Assembly (NCBI GenBank): GCA_945787595.1
Contig: CALZJV010000013.1
Location: 1-56,666 of the forward strand
Length of the DNA: 56,666 nucleotides
Direction: 5' to 3'
DNA from: an uncultured Desulfobacterales bacterium
Lineage (GTDB): Bacteria > Desulfobacterota > Desulfobacteria > Desulfobacterales > JAFDCJ01
The notes under the pieces are model-generated. The model saw nothing but the letters and a program-made list of their open reading frames with translations. It did not search any database and was not told the DNA's origin. Below, piece by piece: positions 28,145 through 36,798 of this stretch (positions within the stretch are counted from its first letter, which is position 1; every line of letters begins with the position of its first letter). A program made the translations under genes and the position numbers.

Positions 28145-28542
28145 TGTAACTCGAGCCGATCGTTTTAAAACTGCAAGTTAGGAGCTTCGCCCCAATTGGA
28201 ATGATGGAATGCTGGAATATTGGAAAAATGGGTCTTGGGATACTGCAATATTGGGTAAATGGTAAAATTCGTCTGAACGATAAAGTTTAAAATCGATAAT
28301 ATCCTTTATAAACCCACTATTCCATCGTTTCACTATTCCATTATTCCATGATTGAGGCAAAAACTCATGCCTCAAAAAATAGCCTGTATTTTCATTCAGT
28401 TGTAGAAATTCCGAGACGTTTTACTAGTGGTTGAAAAAAAACGAAATTTTCATTCAGTCAATAGTTTTAATTATATCACGATAGCACATCATTTAAAATG
28501 TAAGATCGCAGCAAGATGCTGCCCCCACAACAAAAAAAACAC
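28145..28542. other. Intergenic stretch
   Basis: Contains 'ggaatgatggaatgctggaatattgg' type low-complexity repeat and its complement near 28320-28350, able to form a hairpin. No gene and no clear promoter was recognised. Confidence 0.4.
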
Positions 28543-29592
28543 TTATTCCCTTTTGACATACTGAAAAATCTGAACCCGCTTATTGTAGGAATCCGCGACA
28601 TAAATTCTGTCATTTTGGTCGATGAATATGCCGGTGGGCAGCCAAAACTCTCCGTATCCATGTCCGGGTCCACCGAACGCCATCAGCAACCTGAATTCTT
28701 TATCGAATACCTGGATATTGTCAAAAAGAGCATCCACCACATAGATATTCCCATCACTGTCAACCGCTACTCCCCTTGGTCTTGAAAAATATCCCGGACT
28801 GTCGCCGGCACTGCCGAATCCGCCCAGAAAGTCTCCCTCAGGGGAAAACGCCTGAACCCTGAAATTAAGCGAATCAGACACAAGAATTGTGCCATCTTTG
28901 GCGACATAAATATTGGTCGGATAGTTCAACATGCCCGGCGCCGTGCCTTTACCGCCGAATTTACCCTTCAGGAGATGGTCTTTGATATCAAATCGGAAAA
29001 CATGTGCACTGCGCGTATCCACCACCAGCAGCTCGGATGTTTTTTTATTGATGGCAATGCCGGTCGGCCTTTCCACAGTTCCCCTGCCGATCTCGCCCAC
29101 AAACTTCTTACCTCTGTCCTTAAAGATCTTGACAATCCCCTCCTTTGAGTCCGATACGTAAATGTAGCCTCTGGCATCTTCAATTGCCAGATCGATGGGT
29201 GACACCAGTTTGGCCTTGTCCGCCGGAAAAGGGTAGTACGTATTTCCTCTGACATCAAATACATGAACGGTTCTCAAAAAGGTATCTACGACATAAAGTC
29301 TGTCCGATGCATCGGTCTCCACACCATAAGGCGTCACCATTGCCATTTCGTTCTTACCGACTAAATAGTCAAGAAACCTCCTGAATATACCCGTTTTGAT
29401 CTGGAGATCCTTTGGATTTGAAACGGCATTGACAAAAAGTATTCTGGCTAAATCGGGCGGGTTCGGCCATACGATATCCGGAAGGGATTCTCTGGTCTTC
29501 TTGATATCCCGGGTGCAGGCTCCGGATCCGAAAAGAATGGTAGCGAATAGGATGAATATCGTAATAGGTATAAGAGCTGCCTGTTGCTTCAT
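28543..29592 (-). CDS. NHL-repeat beta-propeller protein of the conduit cluster
   Basis: The 349-residue protein has a hydrophobic leader ending GSGAC at Cys26, a possible though weak lipobox, and then about six NHL blades (repeating P.G.A.D..G.IYV.D....R VQ.F; for example YPTNIYVAKDGTILVSDSLN and RPRGVAVDSDGNIYVVDALF). NHL propellers act as binding platforms. Together with multihemes and porins they recur in deltaproteobacterial electron-export loci, but their role there is unknown. It lies 210 bp after the porin gene. Four NHL proteins occur in the window, each upstream of a large multiheme gene on the same strand. Confidence 0.88.
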   Translation of the reverse strand: MKQQAALIPITIFILFATILFGSGACTRDIKKTRESLPDIVWPNPPDLARILFVNAVSNPKDLQIKTGIFRRFLDYLVGKNEMAMVTPYGVETDASDRLYVVDTFLRTVHVFDVRGNTYYPFPADKAKLVSPIDLAIEDARGYIYVSDSKEGIVKIFKDRGKKFVGEIGRGTVERPTGIAINKKTSELLVVDTRSAHVFRFDIKDHLLKGKFGGKGTAPGMLNYPTNIYVAKDGTILVSDSLNFRVQAFSPEGDFLGGFGSAGDSPGYFSRPRGVAVDSDGNIYVVDALFDNIQVFDKEFRLLMAFGGPGHGYGEFWLPTGIFIDQNDRIYVADSYNKRVQIFQYVKRE

Positions 29593-29802
29593 TTTTTTAG
29601 GGGGTACCGTAATCGAGCGAAAAAGCTAGATTAGGGTGTCCGTCGTTTGTTGTCCGTGTTTTGTCTTCACGTAGTAAATCGATTTTACTAACGCGATAAA
29701 AATTATTTAGATATAGTAGAATCCATTAAGCTTTCGCATATAAGCCAAATGTGTCTACATAAAATTGAACTTATTAGCAAGTCACTACATCATTTTAATA
29801 AA

Positions 29803-32529
29803 CTACCATAGGATTCTAAGGATTTCAACGCGCACACCTTGACGGGTTCGCTTGCTATCGCCGGTCTCGCTCTGGTCGTAGAGATAGGAAATGTTACCTT
29901 TCCATATCCTGTAAGATAGCTCAAGATTGGCGATGAGATTGGCATCGAGCGTCTCCTCCAGTGTTCCCGTCTCTGAAAGCTTGTTCAAAAAGCCCTCCAC
30001 GATGAACCTGCACCAGCCTGTCGGCACCCAAATGAATCTGGACGACAGTCCGTACTGATCTTGCGTATCACCAAGGTCTTTGAACTCGGTCTGCCCAAAA
30101 GAGCCGGTGATATCGAAGAGAAGTCTCCTGACGGGCCGAAATTCGAGCGTCTCCGATGCCCGCCAGCTTCGGGTCGAAATACCGGAATTGCTGTCGATAT
30201 CTTCAAACGTAAGTCTCGTATCCGTCCAACCCAAATCGAGCCGTAGTTCGGCCGTGTGAGCTGTGTCATCGATACGGTTTTCCGGGGAGGGACCGGAGAT
30301 GATATTTTGGTTTGCCTGTCGAAATCCGTAGCCAAGCATCAAGGCATTCCAGAGATAGAGCTGAATGTTGTATGCCTGGCTGAAGACGGTGTCGTCAAAG
30401 TCCGGATCACTGCGAAAACGGTAGTCGATCAGCACCGTTTGGCCATTTGCAATGGCACCGGTCGTGGTGCGACTGATCTGCACAAAGGAGTCGATCTCTG
30501 CAATCGTGTAATCCACATTTTCGATATAGGGGATGGTGCCCGTAATATCGGTCACCGCTATCGAGTTGATGTCGACATTTTCATTATCGAGCAGTGTCAC
30601 CTCACCGGTGGTCAGTACATGGGGCTCATCCGTAACTTGGATTAAGTCCTGGTCGAATCCTTCTCTGTCCGTATAGCGTAAATCAAATTCCGTTCTTATG
30701 TTAAGCGCACCCCAGGGAATTTTTCTGCGGTAAAATAAATCGAGGTTGCCATCATAGATATTTTCGTTACCGGCCGTGGAATCATTCAGATCGGCGCCCA
30801 CCGTGGCGGTTGTGGTCAGGTTCTCATAGAGCAGGTGTTGTAATTTGGCACGAAACGTCCCGGATTCTATGTCAAAGTCATCCGATTCATTTTTTTCATA
30901 GGCCGCGAAATAGTCGGTGTACAGCGTAGGCGTGTGTCTCCAAAAGAGGTTTTCCGAGAGCAGAAGGTCCCAATTTTCTTGCGAATCGGCCTCTGTCCAT
31001 CTGTATGACAGGGTGGAGAGCAGCCTTTTATTTTGATCTCCGGCGATGTCCCAATCGTTACCGAGGTTGCCATTAAAGGTTTTCACCCGGGCTGTGTCTC
31101 CGCTGCTTTTGCGCTCGTCGTCGCTGTAAAGCGAAGTTAGGGTCGTGGTGCTTTTGCTGGTGACATGCCGGCTTTGAAGTTGGAAATCGTCCCTCTCCCC
31201 GGTCGAGTCGAAAAAACCCGATTGGTCGGTGTCGGTGTGGGTATACTGCAATAAGGTCGGCAAACTCCGGTAGTATTTAAGCCGCAGATCACCCCCATAG
31301 GTATCGATGGTCGTATCCGAGTCTTCGGTAAATGCGCTTCTGAGGCTGATCTCGCGTCTGTTGGCAAAGCCGTGCAAGGTATACGGTTTTGGCTCAAGAA
31401 AAACGGCGTCCACAGCATAGGTCGGTACAAATACCTTATCCGTGCCGGAGTCCCCCAATTCACGGTCCTGTTTGGTCTGGGCCCACTCCGGTGCCGCTGC
31501 CAGCGTATATTTCATAAGGGCCGGATGATAGGCCCAGCCGCTGGTTTCAATTTCAAGCCGCTCTCTGAACTCGTGGCTGGTGTCTGTTGTATCTGTACCC
31601 GGATCCTGCCTTTGTTCTTCTTCGTACTCGTAGGATAACCCCAGCCCCAGCCGGGGTCGTGCCATGTGGAAGTAGCGGCTGGTGTATCCCCGTGGCGTCA
31701 ATCCCAACCGCTCCGGCGCCCTGCGTGGTCTGGTGGGCACCTCCAGTGGAACAATCCCCTGCCTCGGCGCTGAGACTTCGCTTGACTTTGCTTCATTGGA
31801 ACCGGTCTTTTCCAGCTGGGCGACAAGCTCGGCCGGCTGTGACGGTATCTGGGGTGAAACGATCTCGCGGGACTGTGCGGCTGCTTGGGCAGGTTCTTTG
31901 GTCTCAGGACGTGGCGCTGCCGCCGGCGCCTGTTTCGAAATTTTGGTGCGTCCTTCTGGGATCTTCTTCAGATCAACTTTGGGTGAGGAGGATACAGCCT
32001 CTCTGTCACCAAAGCTTGGCGGCGGATAGAAATCCATCACGAGCCGATAGGCTCCTTTTTGAGGAGGGTCGGCTTCCAGGAAAAAGGTCTTCACACGTGT
32101 GTCGGGCTGTCGAAAGCCGACAAGGATTTTCCAGGCCTTATTTTCTTTCTGAGAACTTATCTTGGCAATGGTTCCGCGATAAGTGCGAGCCAAACGTTTA
32201 GGATCAAAAAGAAGGACTAGTTGTTCGTATTGGATGGTGATCCCGTCGGGGGATGCCGGGCCGATGCGTATGGGGTGCGCGCCTTCCGAATTAAAAACGA
32301 TTCGTGTAAAATCGGTGTGAACTCCCACCCGGAGGTTGTGCAGCTGGGTCGTCAAGGCCGCTGGTCCACTATCGGAAGCCTTCGCCGGCGTCTGATTCGG
32401 ATTAGGATTCGAAACGGCGTTTGTCACTTTATCCAGTGCAATGGATTTCTCCGGCTTATAACCGATTAAAAAAATCCCGCACAGGAGAAACACTGCCGCT
32501 TTTCGTATACGCCCTGTCTGAATCATCAC
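29803..32529 (-). CDS. Outer-membrane beta-barrel of a porin-cytochrome conduit with N-terminal AMIN-like domain
   Basis: The 908-residue protein has a signal region (to about 35), an AMIN-like beta domain (about 65-170; LRVGVHTDFTRIVFNSEG, later KTFFLEADPPQKGAYRLVMDFYP), a Pro/Ala/Lys linker (175-285) and a long barrel (about 290-908) of alternating beta strands rich in aromatics, D and T (LSYEYEEEQR, LKYYRSLPTLLQYTHTDTDQ, LELSYRIWKGNISYLYDQSE). It ends in ILW, a C-terminal aromatic as required by the Bam machinery. It is directly followed and preceded by NHL and pentaheme lipoprotein genes, the arrangement of porin-cytochrome conduits. AMIN domains usually bind peptidoglycan-associated or periplasmic partners, so this one could tether the conduit to the wall or to the cytochrome. 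Name withheld because barrels diverge too far. Confidence 0.8.
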   Translation of the reverse strand: MMIQTGRIRKAAVFLLCGIFLIGYKPEKSIALDKVTNAVSNPNPNQTPAKASDSGPAALTTQLHNLRVGVHTDFTRIVFNSEGAHPIRIGPASPDGITIQYEQLVLLFDPKRLARTYRGTIAKISSQKENKAWKILVGFRQPDTRVKTFFLEADPPQKGAYRLVMDFYPPPSFGDREAVSSSPKVDLKKIPEGRTKISKQAPAAAPRPETKEPAQAAAQSREIVSPQIPSQPAELVAQLEKTGSNEAKSSEVSAPRQGIVPLEVPTRPRRAPERLGLTPRGYTSRYFHMARPRLGLGLSYEYEEEQRQDPGTDTTDTSHEFRERLEIETSGWAYHPALMKYTLAAAPEWAQTKQDRELGDSGTDKVFVPTYAVDAVFLEPKPYTLHGFANRREISLRSAFTEDSDTTIDTYGGDLRLKYYRSLPTLLQYTHTDTDQSGFFDSTGERDDFQLQSRHVTSKSTTTLTSLYSDDERKSSGDTARVKTFNGNLGNDWDIAGDQNKRLLSTLSYRWTEADSQENWDLLLSENLFWRHTPTLYTDYFAAYEKNESDDFDIESGTFRAKLQHLLYENLTTTATVGADLNDSTAGNENIYDGNLDLFYRRKIPWGALNIRTEFDLRYTDREGFDQDLIQVTDEPHVLTTGEVTLLDNENVDINSIAVTDITGTIPYIENVDYTIAEIDSFVQISRTTTGAIANGQTVLIDYRFRSDPDFDDTVFSQAYNIQLYLWNALMLGYGFRQANQNIISGPSPENRIDDTAHTAELRLDLGWTDTRLTFEDIDSNSGISTRSWRASETLEFRPVRRLLFDITGSFGQTEFKDLGDTQDQYGLSSRFIWVPTGWCRFIVEGFLNKLSETGTLEETLDANLIANLELSYRIWKGNISYLYDQSETGDSKRTRQGVRVEILRILW

Positions 32530-32629
32530 CTGTTAATCGCCACTCCATCAACGTGTACTTAGAAAACCAGTTCATCCATATCAGTGGGGAAAGGTGCTTA
32601 ACCTAGTCAGGTTGCCGAGCCGTCGGGTT

Positions 32630-33463
32630 CTAGTTTGACTTGGTGGTTGAGCTACCTGCCGGAAGATTGTCCGGCTCAGCCGGGAATCCGGGGAATCCGG
32701 GTATCGGCTCGACCGGGTGTTTAACCTCCTTGTAATCCTTTTTGAGCAGCAACCTGTCCTTCCCAAGGTGCGGATTGTGGCAGGAAAGGCAGTCAGCGGT
32801 CTGCCTGTGGGCCTCTCGATCTTTGACTTTCGGCATCATTTCAGCCTCTGTATGGCACGGTGTACATATTTTTCTGGGGTTTGCAAGCAGGACAGACCGG
32901 TTCGTACTCTGGTGCGGATCGTGGCAGGCATAGCAGTCTCCCTTGGCCGAAGTGGGGTGCAGCCACAGCCCCTGTGTTAAGGCCTCTGCGGCAGACTTAT
33001 CGTTATGACAGGCGACACAGAGTTCATTGCGGGGCACCACCAGCGGTCCGGGCGGCAGCCCACCTTTTCGGAAAACAGTCTGCCGCGCTCTCTGACCGAA
33101 CAGGCCAAAGTTTGCCGTCGTCCGGTGACACCGGTCGCACTGCCAGGCGGCCGTGAGCGGATGCGTATAGACTGTAACTTGCGGGGCAGTCGCTTTCTCC
33201 ACCGCCCCCACTGCCGGCTTCTTGTCTACGGGGAGTTTGATGGTGATAAGGCTGATAAAAGTCGCATTCTCCACCTCCCCCGCTGCCAGATTCTTATCCC
33301 ATTCCGCCCCCTTCTGTTGTTCCTCCTCCAGGGGAGGGACACCTGTAAAAAAGAAGGTGAGCACCTTGTACCTGCCCTGCCGGTCACATCCTGATATGGA
33401 GGTGATCAAAACACTCAGCATAACCATGCGGATCCATATCATATACAGGCGTTTTGCGTTCAT
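32630..33463 (-). CDS. Pentaheme cytochrome c lipoprotein of the conduit
   Basis: The frame is open from 33538, overlapping the NHL gene upstream, but ATG 33463 is favoured because it begins a compact lipoprotein signal (MNAKRLYMIW...TSISGC; lipobox Cys at about residue 26). The protein carries five CxxCH motifs: CDRCH, CVACH, CYACH, CTPCH and CLSCH. Three are in CHDPH/CHNPH settings, the doubled-CxxCH pattern. The tail is Pro-rich (PGFPGFPAEPDNLP). As a lipid-anchored multiheme encoded between the NHL lipoprotein and the barrel, it is the likely plug or inner-face cytochrome of the conduit. The SD sequence AGGAAG is unusually close to the ATG, so the longer start is not excluded. Confidence 0.85.
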   Translation of the reverse strand: MNAKRLYMIWIRMVMLSVLITSISGCDRQGRYKVLTFFFTGVPPLEEEQQKGAEWDKNLAAGEVENATFISLITIKLPVDKKPAVGAVEKATAPQVTVYTHPLTAAWQCDRCHRTTANFGLFGQRARQTVFRKGGLPPGPLVVPRNELCVACHNDKSAAEALTQGLWLHPTSAKGDCYACHDPHQSTNRSVLLANPRKICTPCHTEAEMMPKVKDREAHRQTADCLSCHNPHLGKDRLLLKKDYKEVKHPVEPIPGFPGFPAEPDNLPAGSSTTKSN

Positions 33464-33503
33464 CTTCCTGTTCGGTCCGCTTGTTTTTTTTCGCGTAAAA
33501 AGG

Positions 33504-34562
33504 TTATTGGCCGATCCAGTCCCCGAAACCATAGACATTCAGCTTATTCACCCCGAACATGCTGCCGACGTAGACGAGATACTTCAGCCGGAACTCCTTG
33601 TCCACAAAATTGCTGAAATACCCTGCATTGCGGTAATCAATGTGTACTCCGGCCGGCAAAATCATACTGTCAGGACCAGCTTCAGCCCCGCCGAAGAAAA
33701 GCAGCAGTTGAGCGGTCTTGTCGTCGAATATCTGGACATTCTCAAAGGCGGCATCGACCACATACAGGTGTCCCTCCCTGTCAGTGGCAAGCCCTTTGGG
33801 TCTGACGAATCCACCGAGGTTATCTCCCAGAAAACCATAGGATTTGACGAACGCCCCCTGTGGATTAAATTTTTGGACCCTGAAGTTGAATGCATCGGTG
33901 ACGAAGATATTGCCGAGATGGTCGACCACCACATGCGACGGCCTGCCGAGACGGCCTTCCTCCGCGCCAACTCCACCAACGGTCATCTTGACCTCGCCGC
34001 TGTCTTTGTCCAGCACGATGATCTGGTGTTTGTCCATGTCACTGACATAGAGTGTGTCCTCATAAACGGCCACATCGGTGGGCTTGTCAAAGACATCCGG
34101 CCCGCCGTAGGTTCGTAGAAATTTATTGTCCCTGCCAAAAACCACGATCTGTTTTCTTTCCATGTCGGCCACATACTTGATGTCATCTGCTGTAACCCAG
34201 ATGCCGGAAGGTTCGTTTAAGGCCCCCCTCCCTTGGTCCAGGATGTAACCGAATTTTCTGTTGGCCAGGTCGATGAAGATCACCTTCTTGAATCTTCTGT
34301 CCATTATGTATATCTTGCCCTCCGAGGAGCCGATGTCGTAGGATTTTCCGATATCCTTATCCGAGGTGGGTTCTCCTACCAGAAATTCCATAAATTCTCC
34401 CTGGCTGGCCCCGATATCCTCTTCACCGCTGATGGCGAGCAGAAACTGAAGTCTCGGCCGCTGGGGCAGCGGGGGATAGAAAACAGTCATAACCTCTTGC
34501 GGGGCCGTCGCGCAGCCGGCCAGTGTGATGAAGGCCATCAGAACCAAAACGACCCTTTTCAT
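33504..34562 (-). CDS. NHL-repeat lipoprotein
   Basis: The open frame begins at 34874, but its first 104 residues lack secretion features and overlap repeats; ATG 34562 starts a textbook lipoprotein signal (MKRVVLVLMAFITLAGC, lipobox LAGC). The mature protein has about six NHL blades (SYDIGSSEGKIYIMDRRFKK, KPTDVAVYEDTLYVSDMDKH, RPSHVVVDHLGNIFVTDAFN, RPKGLATDREGHLYVVDAAF). Its N-terminal PPLPQRPRLQFLLAISGEEDIG parallels the sister NHL protein at 28543 (WPNPPDLARILFVNAVSNPKD). It is the first gene of the conduit operon after the tetraheme's terminator. Confidence 0.88.
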   Translation of the reverse strand: MKRVVLVLMAFITLAGCATAPQEVMTVFYPPLPQRPRLQFLLAISGEEDIGASQGEFMEFLVGEPTSDKDIGKSYDIGSSEGKIYIMDRRFKKVIFIDLANRKFGYILDQGRGALNEPSGIWVTADDIKYVADMERKQIVVFGRDNKFLRTYGGPDVFDKPTDVAVYEDTLYVSDMDKHQIIVLDKDSGEVKMTVGGVGAEEGRLGRPSHVVVDHLGNIFVTDAFNFRVQKFNPQGAFVKSYGFLGDNLGGFVRPKGLATDREGHLYVVDAAFENVQIFDDKTAQLLLFFGGAEAGPDSMILPAGVHIDYRNAGYFSNFVDKEFRLKYLVYVGSMFGVNKLNVYGFGDWIGQ

Positions 34563-34926
34563 TTTTATTACAATCTCCGGTTTGTGTTTAGCGCCTGAAA
34601 AAGAAGGATTCTTATTTCGAAGCCTAGCGTAAATATGGATGCACGGATGATTCAAAATTTTCTGGACTCCTGCTCTCCGCCGCGCGGGGACAGAATTGGC
34701 AGGAATGAGGGTATTGATCGCAGAAAACTCACCGCCTGCTGATTTAACTATACTATCGTGTGCAAAAAAGCAACTCGTATATCCAGAAAACTTGATTCCC
34801 AGCTCTTGATGAAGGTCCTGCATGTTGCGGGGACGAAAGGGGTGAACAAGGCCGGTCCTATTAAGGCGAATCAATTCAGCACTAAGCCGAACCCCGATCC
34901 GTCAAACGATCATGCTTGATATATAA

Positions 34927-34956
34927 AAAAAGGGGCGTATGCCCCTTTTTTTATAA
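34927..34956 (-). terminator. Strong terminator after the tetraheme gene
   Basis: Minus-strand AAAAAAAGGGGC-ATAC-GCCCCTTTTTTT is a perfect hairpin with a U tract (it is symmetric and would also work on the plus strand). It lies 22 bp after the stop at 34978 and makes the tetraheme gene a single-gene unit. Confidence 0.9.
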
Positions 34957-34977
34957 ATGGTAAGAATTCTCGGCCGG

Positions 34978-35637
34978 CTATTTGGTGTGACACGCCAGGC
35001 AGAGCGCTGATGAGAGTTTGGAGATCTTCAAAAGCGGATCCCCGCCGAGGCCGCCGACCACATAGTCGTTATGGACAGAATGGCAGCCCGAGCATTGAAC
35101 TTCACCGCCAATAAGCATAACGTCTTGAATGAGCCCTGTCCGGGTGAAGCCGCCCGAGCCAATCGTAACGGATACTGTTGCCGGATCAGCCAGCCCGCCA
35201 TCCGCAGTCGCCAGCGCCGTGTCATAGACAAAAGAAATGGGATGGTCATTGCTGAGATCTGTCCCTAAATTTGCGATTCCGGTAATAAACGAAGTACCCG
35301 TGGCCCCGCCAAATGAATCGATTGCCACGGTTCCGTCATGACAGGAAAGGCACAGCCGAGACGGTCCGCCAGGACCAGGCTGAGTTACAGTGGCATCCAA
35401 GGTGGTGCTACTATACAAGGTGTATGTTGCTGTAGACACTTCATGATTCCAAAGGGGCGCCCCAGCGGCCCCGGGCACGTTATGCGGTGCGTGGCAGGCT
35501 ACACAGATCTGCCCCGCGGTACCGAGTCCAGGACTACCACTGAAATCATGGGCGCTGCCCGCAATACCCGCCCATGAAGCGGTGGAAAATCCGGCCATAA
35601 TGGCCAGGGCCATCATTACCACAAATAATTTTTTCAT
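34978..35637 (-). CDS. Small exported tetraheme cytochrome under GEMM-I/sigma54 control
   Basis: The 219-residue protein has a signal peptide (MKKLFVVMMALAIMAGFSTA, cleaved near SWA) and four CxxCH motifs: CVACHAPHN, CLSCHDGTVAID, CSGCHSVHND and CLACHTK. The layout (GSAHDFSGS...GQICVACHAPHN...DHPISFVYD) is that of a family common in Desulfobacterota and duplicated inside the 572-residue dodecaheme of this window. No lipobox or anchor. The dedicated promoter, riboswitch and strong terminator point to high, tightly controlled expression, as expected for an abundant soluble or filament-forming carrier; filament formation is speculation. Compare the GEMM-controlled cytochromes of Geobacter. Confidence 0.9.
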   Translation of the reverse strand: MKKLFVVMMALAIMAGFSTASWAGIAGSAHDFSGSPGLGTAGQICVACHAPHNVPGAAGAPLWNHEVSTATYTLYSSTTLDATVTQPGPGGPSRLCLSCHDGTVAIDSFGGATGTSFITGIANLGTDLSNDHPISFVYDTALATADGGLADPATVSVTIGSGGFTRTGLIQDVMLIGGEVQCSGCHSVHNDYVVGGLGGDPLLKISKLSSALCLACHTK

Positions 35638-35772
35638 TACTTTTGCCTCCTTTACTTTAAGGTTTTATCTCAAAATTCTTCATGACAGTCAGAAACGGCA
35701 ATTTTCACCTCCTCTCAGTTAAATGGCGTTAAAGTAAATTTCATTGATAGTAATTCATATGGGTGCCCCTTA

Positions 35773-35830
35773 GCCCATCGATTCGTCAATACGCTGAGGT
35801 ATTTACTCACTCAGGACTTTAGCGAAGCAG
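35773..35830. repeat. Short element also found (inverted) at 36425-36560
   Basis: The sequence ccatcgattcgtcaatacgc...actcactcaggactttag is the reverse complement, with small changes, of ctaagtcctgagtgagttaa...acgaatcgatgg at 36509-36557. One copy lies after the riboswitch terminator and the other inside the upstream cassette, pointing in opposite directions. Confidence 0.5.
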
Positions 35831-35834
35831 GTCC

Positions 35835-35876
35835 AAAAAAAAGCCGGGTCACCATTTTGTTGCTGGCAACCCGGCT
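35835..35876 (-). terminator. Riboswitch expression platform: intrinsic terminator (leader of the 35637 gene)
   Basis: Minus-strand AGCCGGGTTGCC pairs with GGTGACCCGGCT and is followed by TTTTTTTT. The 5' arm is shared with the aptamer, so the switch logic is ON with ligand. The loop and right arm differ from copies 1 and 2, yet the pairing is kept, which supports function. Confidence 0.82.
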
Positions 35877-35935
35877 ATCTTTTTATAAGACCCGTGGCTT
35901 TCCGCCCCCCGATCACTCGGGGTTTGGCTTTATCG
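35865..35935 (-). ncRNA. GEMM-I (cyclic-di-GMP-I type) riboswitch aptamer, copy 3
   Basis: The most diverged copy. The minus strand has AAAGCCAAACC, then P1b as CCCCGA-GTGA-TCGGGG with a proper GNRA tetraloop, then GGCGGAAAGCCACGGGTCTT and AGCCGGGTTGCC. The retained core and the swapped C-G pair with a changed hairpin loop are what a real aptamer family would show. It lies about 230 nt upstream of the ATG at 35637. Confidence 0.84.
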
Positions 35936-35979
35936 TTTAATCTATACTATTTTAGCCGACTTTCTATCTTAACAAACAA

Positions 35980-35994
35980 GCAAAAATCACGCCA
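35980..35994 (-). promoter_or_regulatory. Sigma54 (-24/-12) promoter P3
   Basis: Minus strand TGGCGTGATTTTTGC keeps GG and GC at exactly 10 bp spacing and matches the consensus except AC to GT after TGGC. It lies 45 bp upstream of aptamer copy 3. Confidence 0.78.
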
Positions 35995-36339
35995 CCTTAG
36001 AGTTTGTTTTCAACTTCTTTAAATATCAAGCCGTTAATTCTATCGGAGACGTTACTTTTGTTGACAAGCTCATAAAAAACTTCCTAGTTTATGGAAAAAA
36101 TTACATGGTTTTTGTAAACTATTACATAATTATTAAGGTAATTATCGAAGCGTCGTTTTATGCCGCGCACCTTCTATTAACAAATGTGGTTTATCAAATC
36201 AATAGGAAAAATTAAGTCACTAAAATAATTTGCGGCCAGATGGGCCACAAATTGAAGCTTTTCCTTATTCCTTCTATCTATCTGTTTTAAAGATAAAAAT
36301 TATGCATATCACGGACATGCAGCGGTTGTAGAATATAGA

Positions 36340-36735
36340 TATTTTTAGGGTCCGGGGCCGTCGGGCGAAGTGTTAAAACTGCATGATAAAATGAATTCAA
36401 CCCAATGCACCCATTCAGGTAAACTGAATCGGCAAGCTTAGTGCTTCGATTCGCAAATACAGTAACGTATGTAATTCGATCAATTCAATCCAATTGCTCA
36501 CTCAGCACTAAGTCCTGAGTGAGTTAATTCGTGATCGAATTTACGAATCGATGGACTTAGGTTCAACAGAAACTCGCCCTAAGGCTATATCATCGTGTTT
36601 CGAATTTGGACACGATTATCCGAAAATATTAAAATATATAGTAATTAAAAAAGGTTATCTATGTTCAAAAGCGGTACACTTTTTCCTGCAGGTGGACAAT
36701 TTGTAAGCGATCACCACGGATAGGCACGGAATATG
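36340..36735 (-). promoter_or_regulatory. Conserved upstream cassette, copy C (diverged, with an insertion)
   Basis: Blocks shared with copies A and B: 'aacccaatgc', 'aatcggcaagct', 'ggttcaaca', 'tatatcatcgtgttt.gaatttggacacgat', and 'ggtacactttttcctgcagg' + 'tggacaatttgtaagcg' at 36673-36710. An AT-rich insert (36436-36557) with a perfect 9-bp palindrome arm pair (CTCACTCAG...CTGAGTGAG) splits it. Conservation of only these blocks while the rest drifts marks them as likely protein-binding sites. Confidence 0.55.
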
Positions 36736-36798
36736 CAGGAATTAATGAAAGAAAAATAGCAAAAAATATCTTATTGGATCAGTATCAGGGGATCTTTA

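Noticed and set aside
34563..34874. N-terminal extension of 104 residues for the NHL lipoprotein.
   Set aside because: It would bury a textbook lipoprotein signal and has no secretion or domain features.
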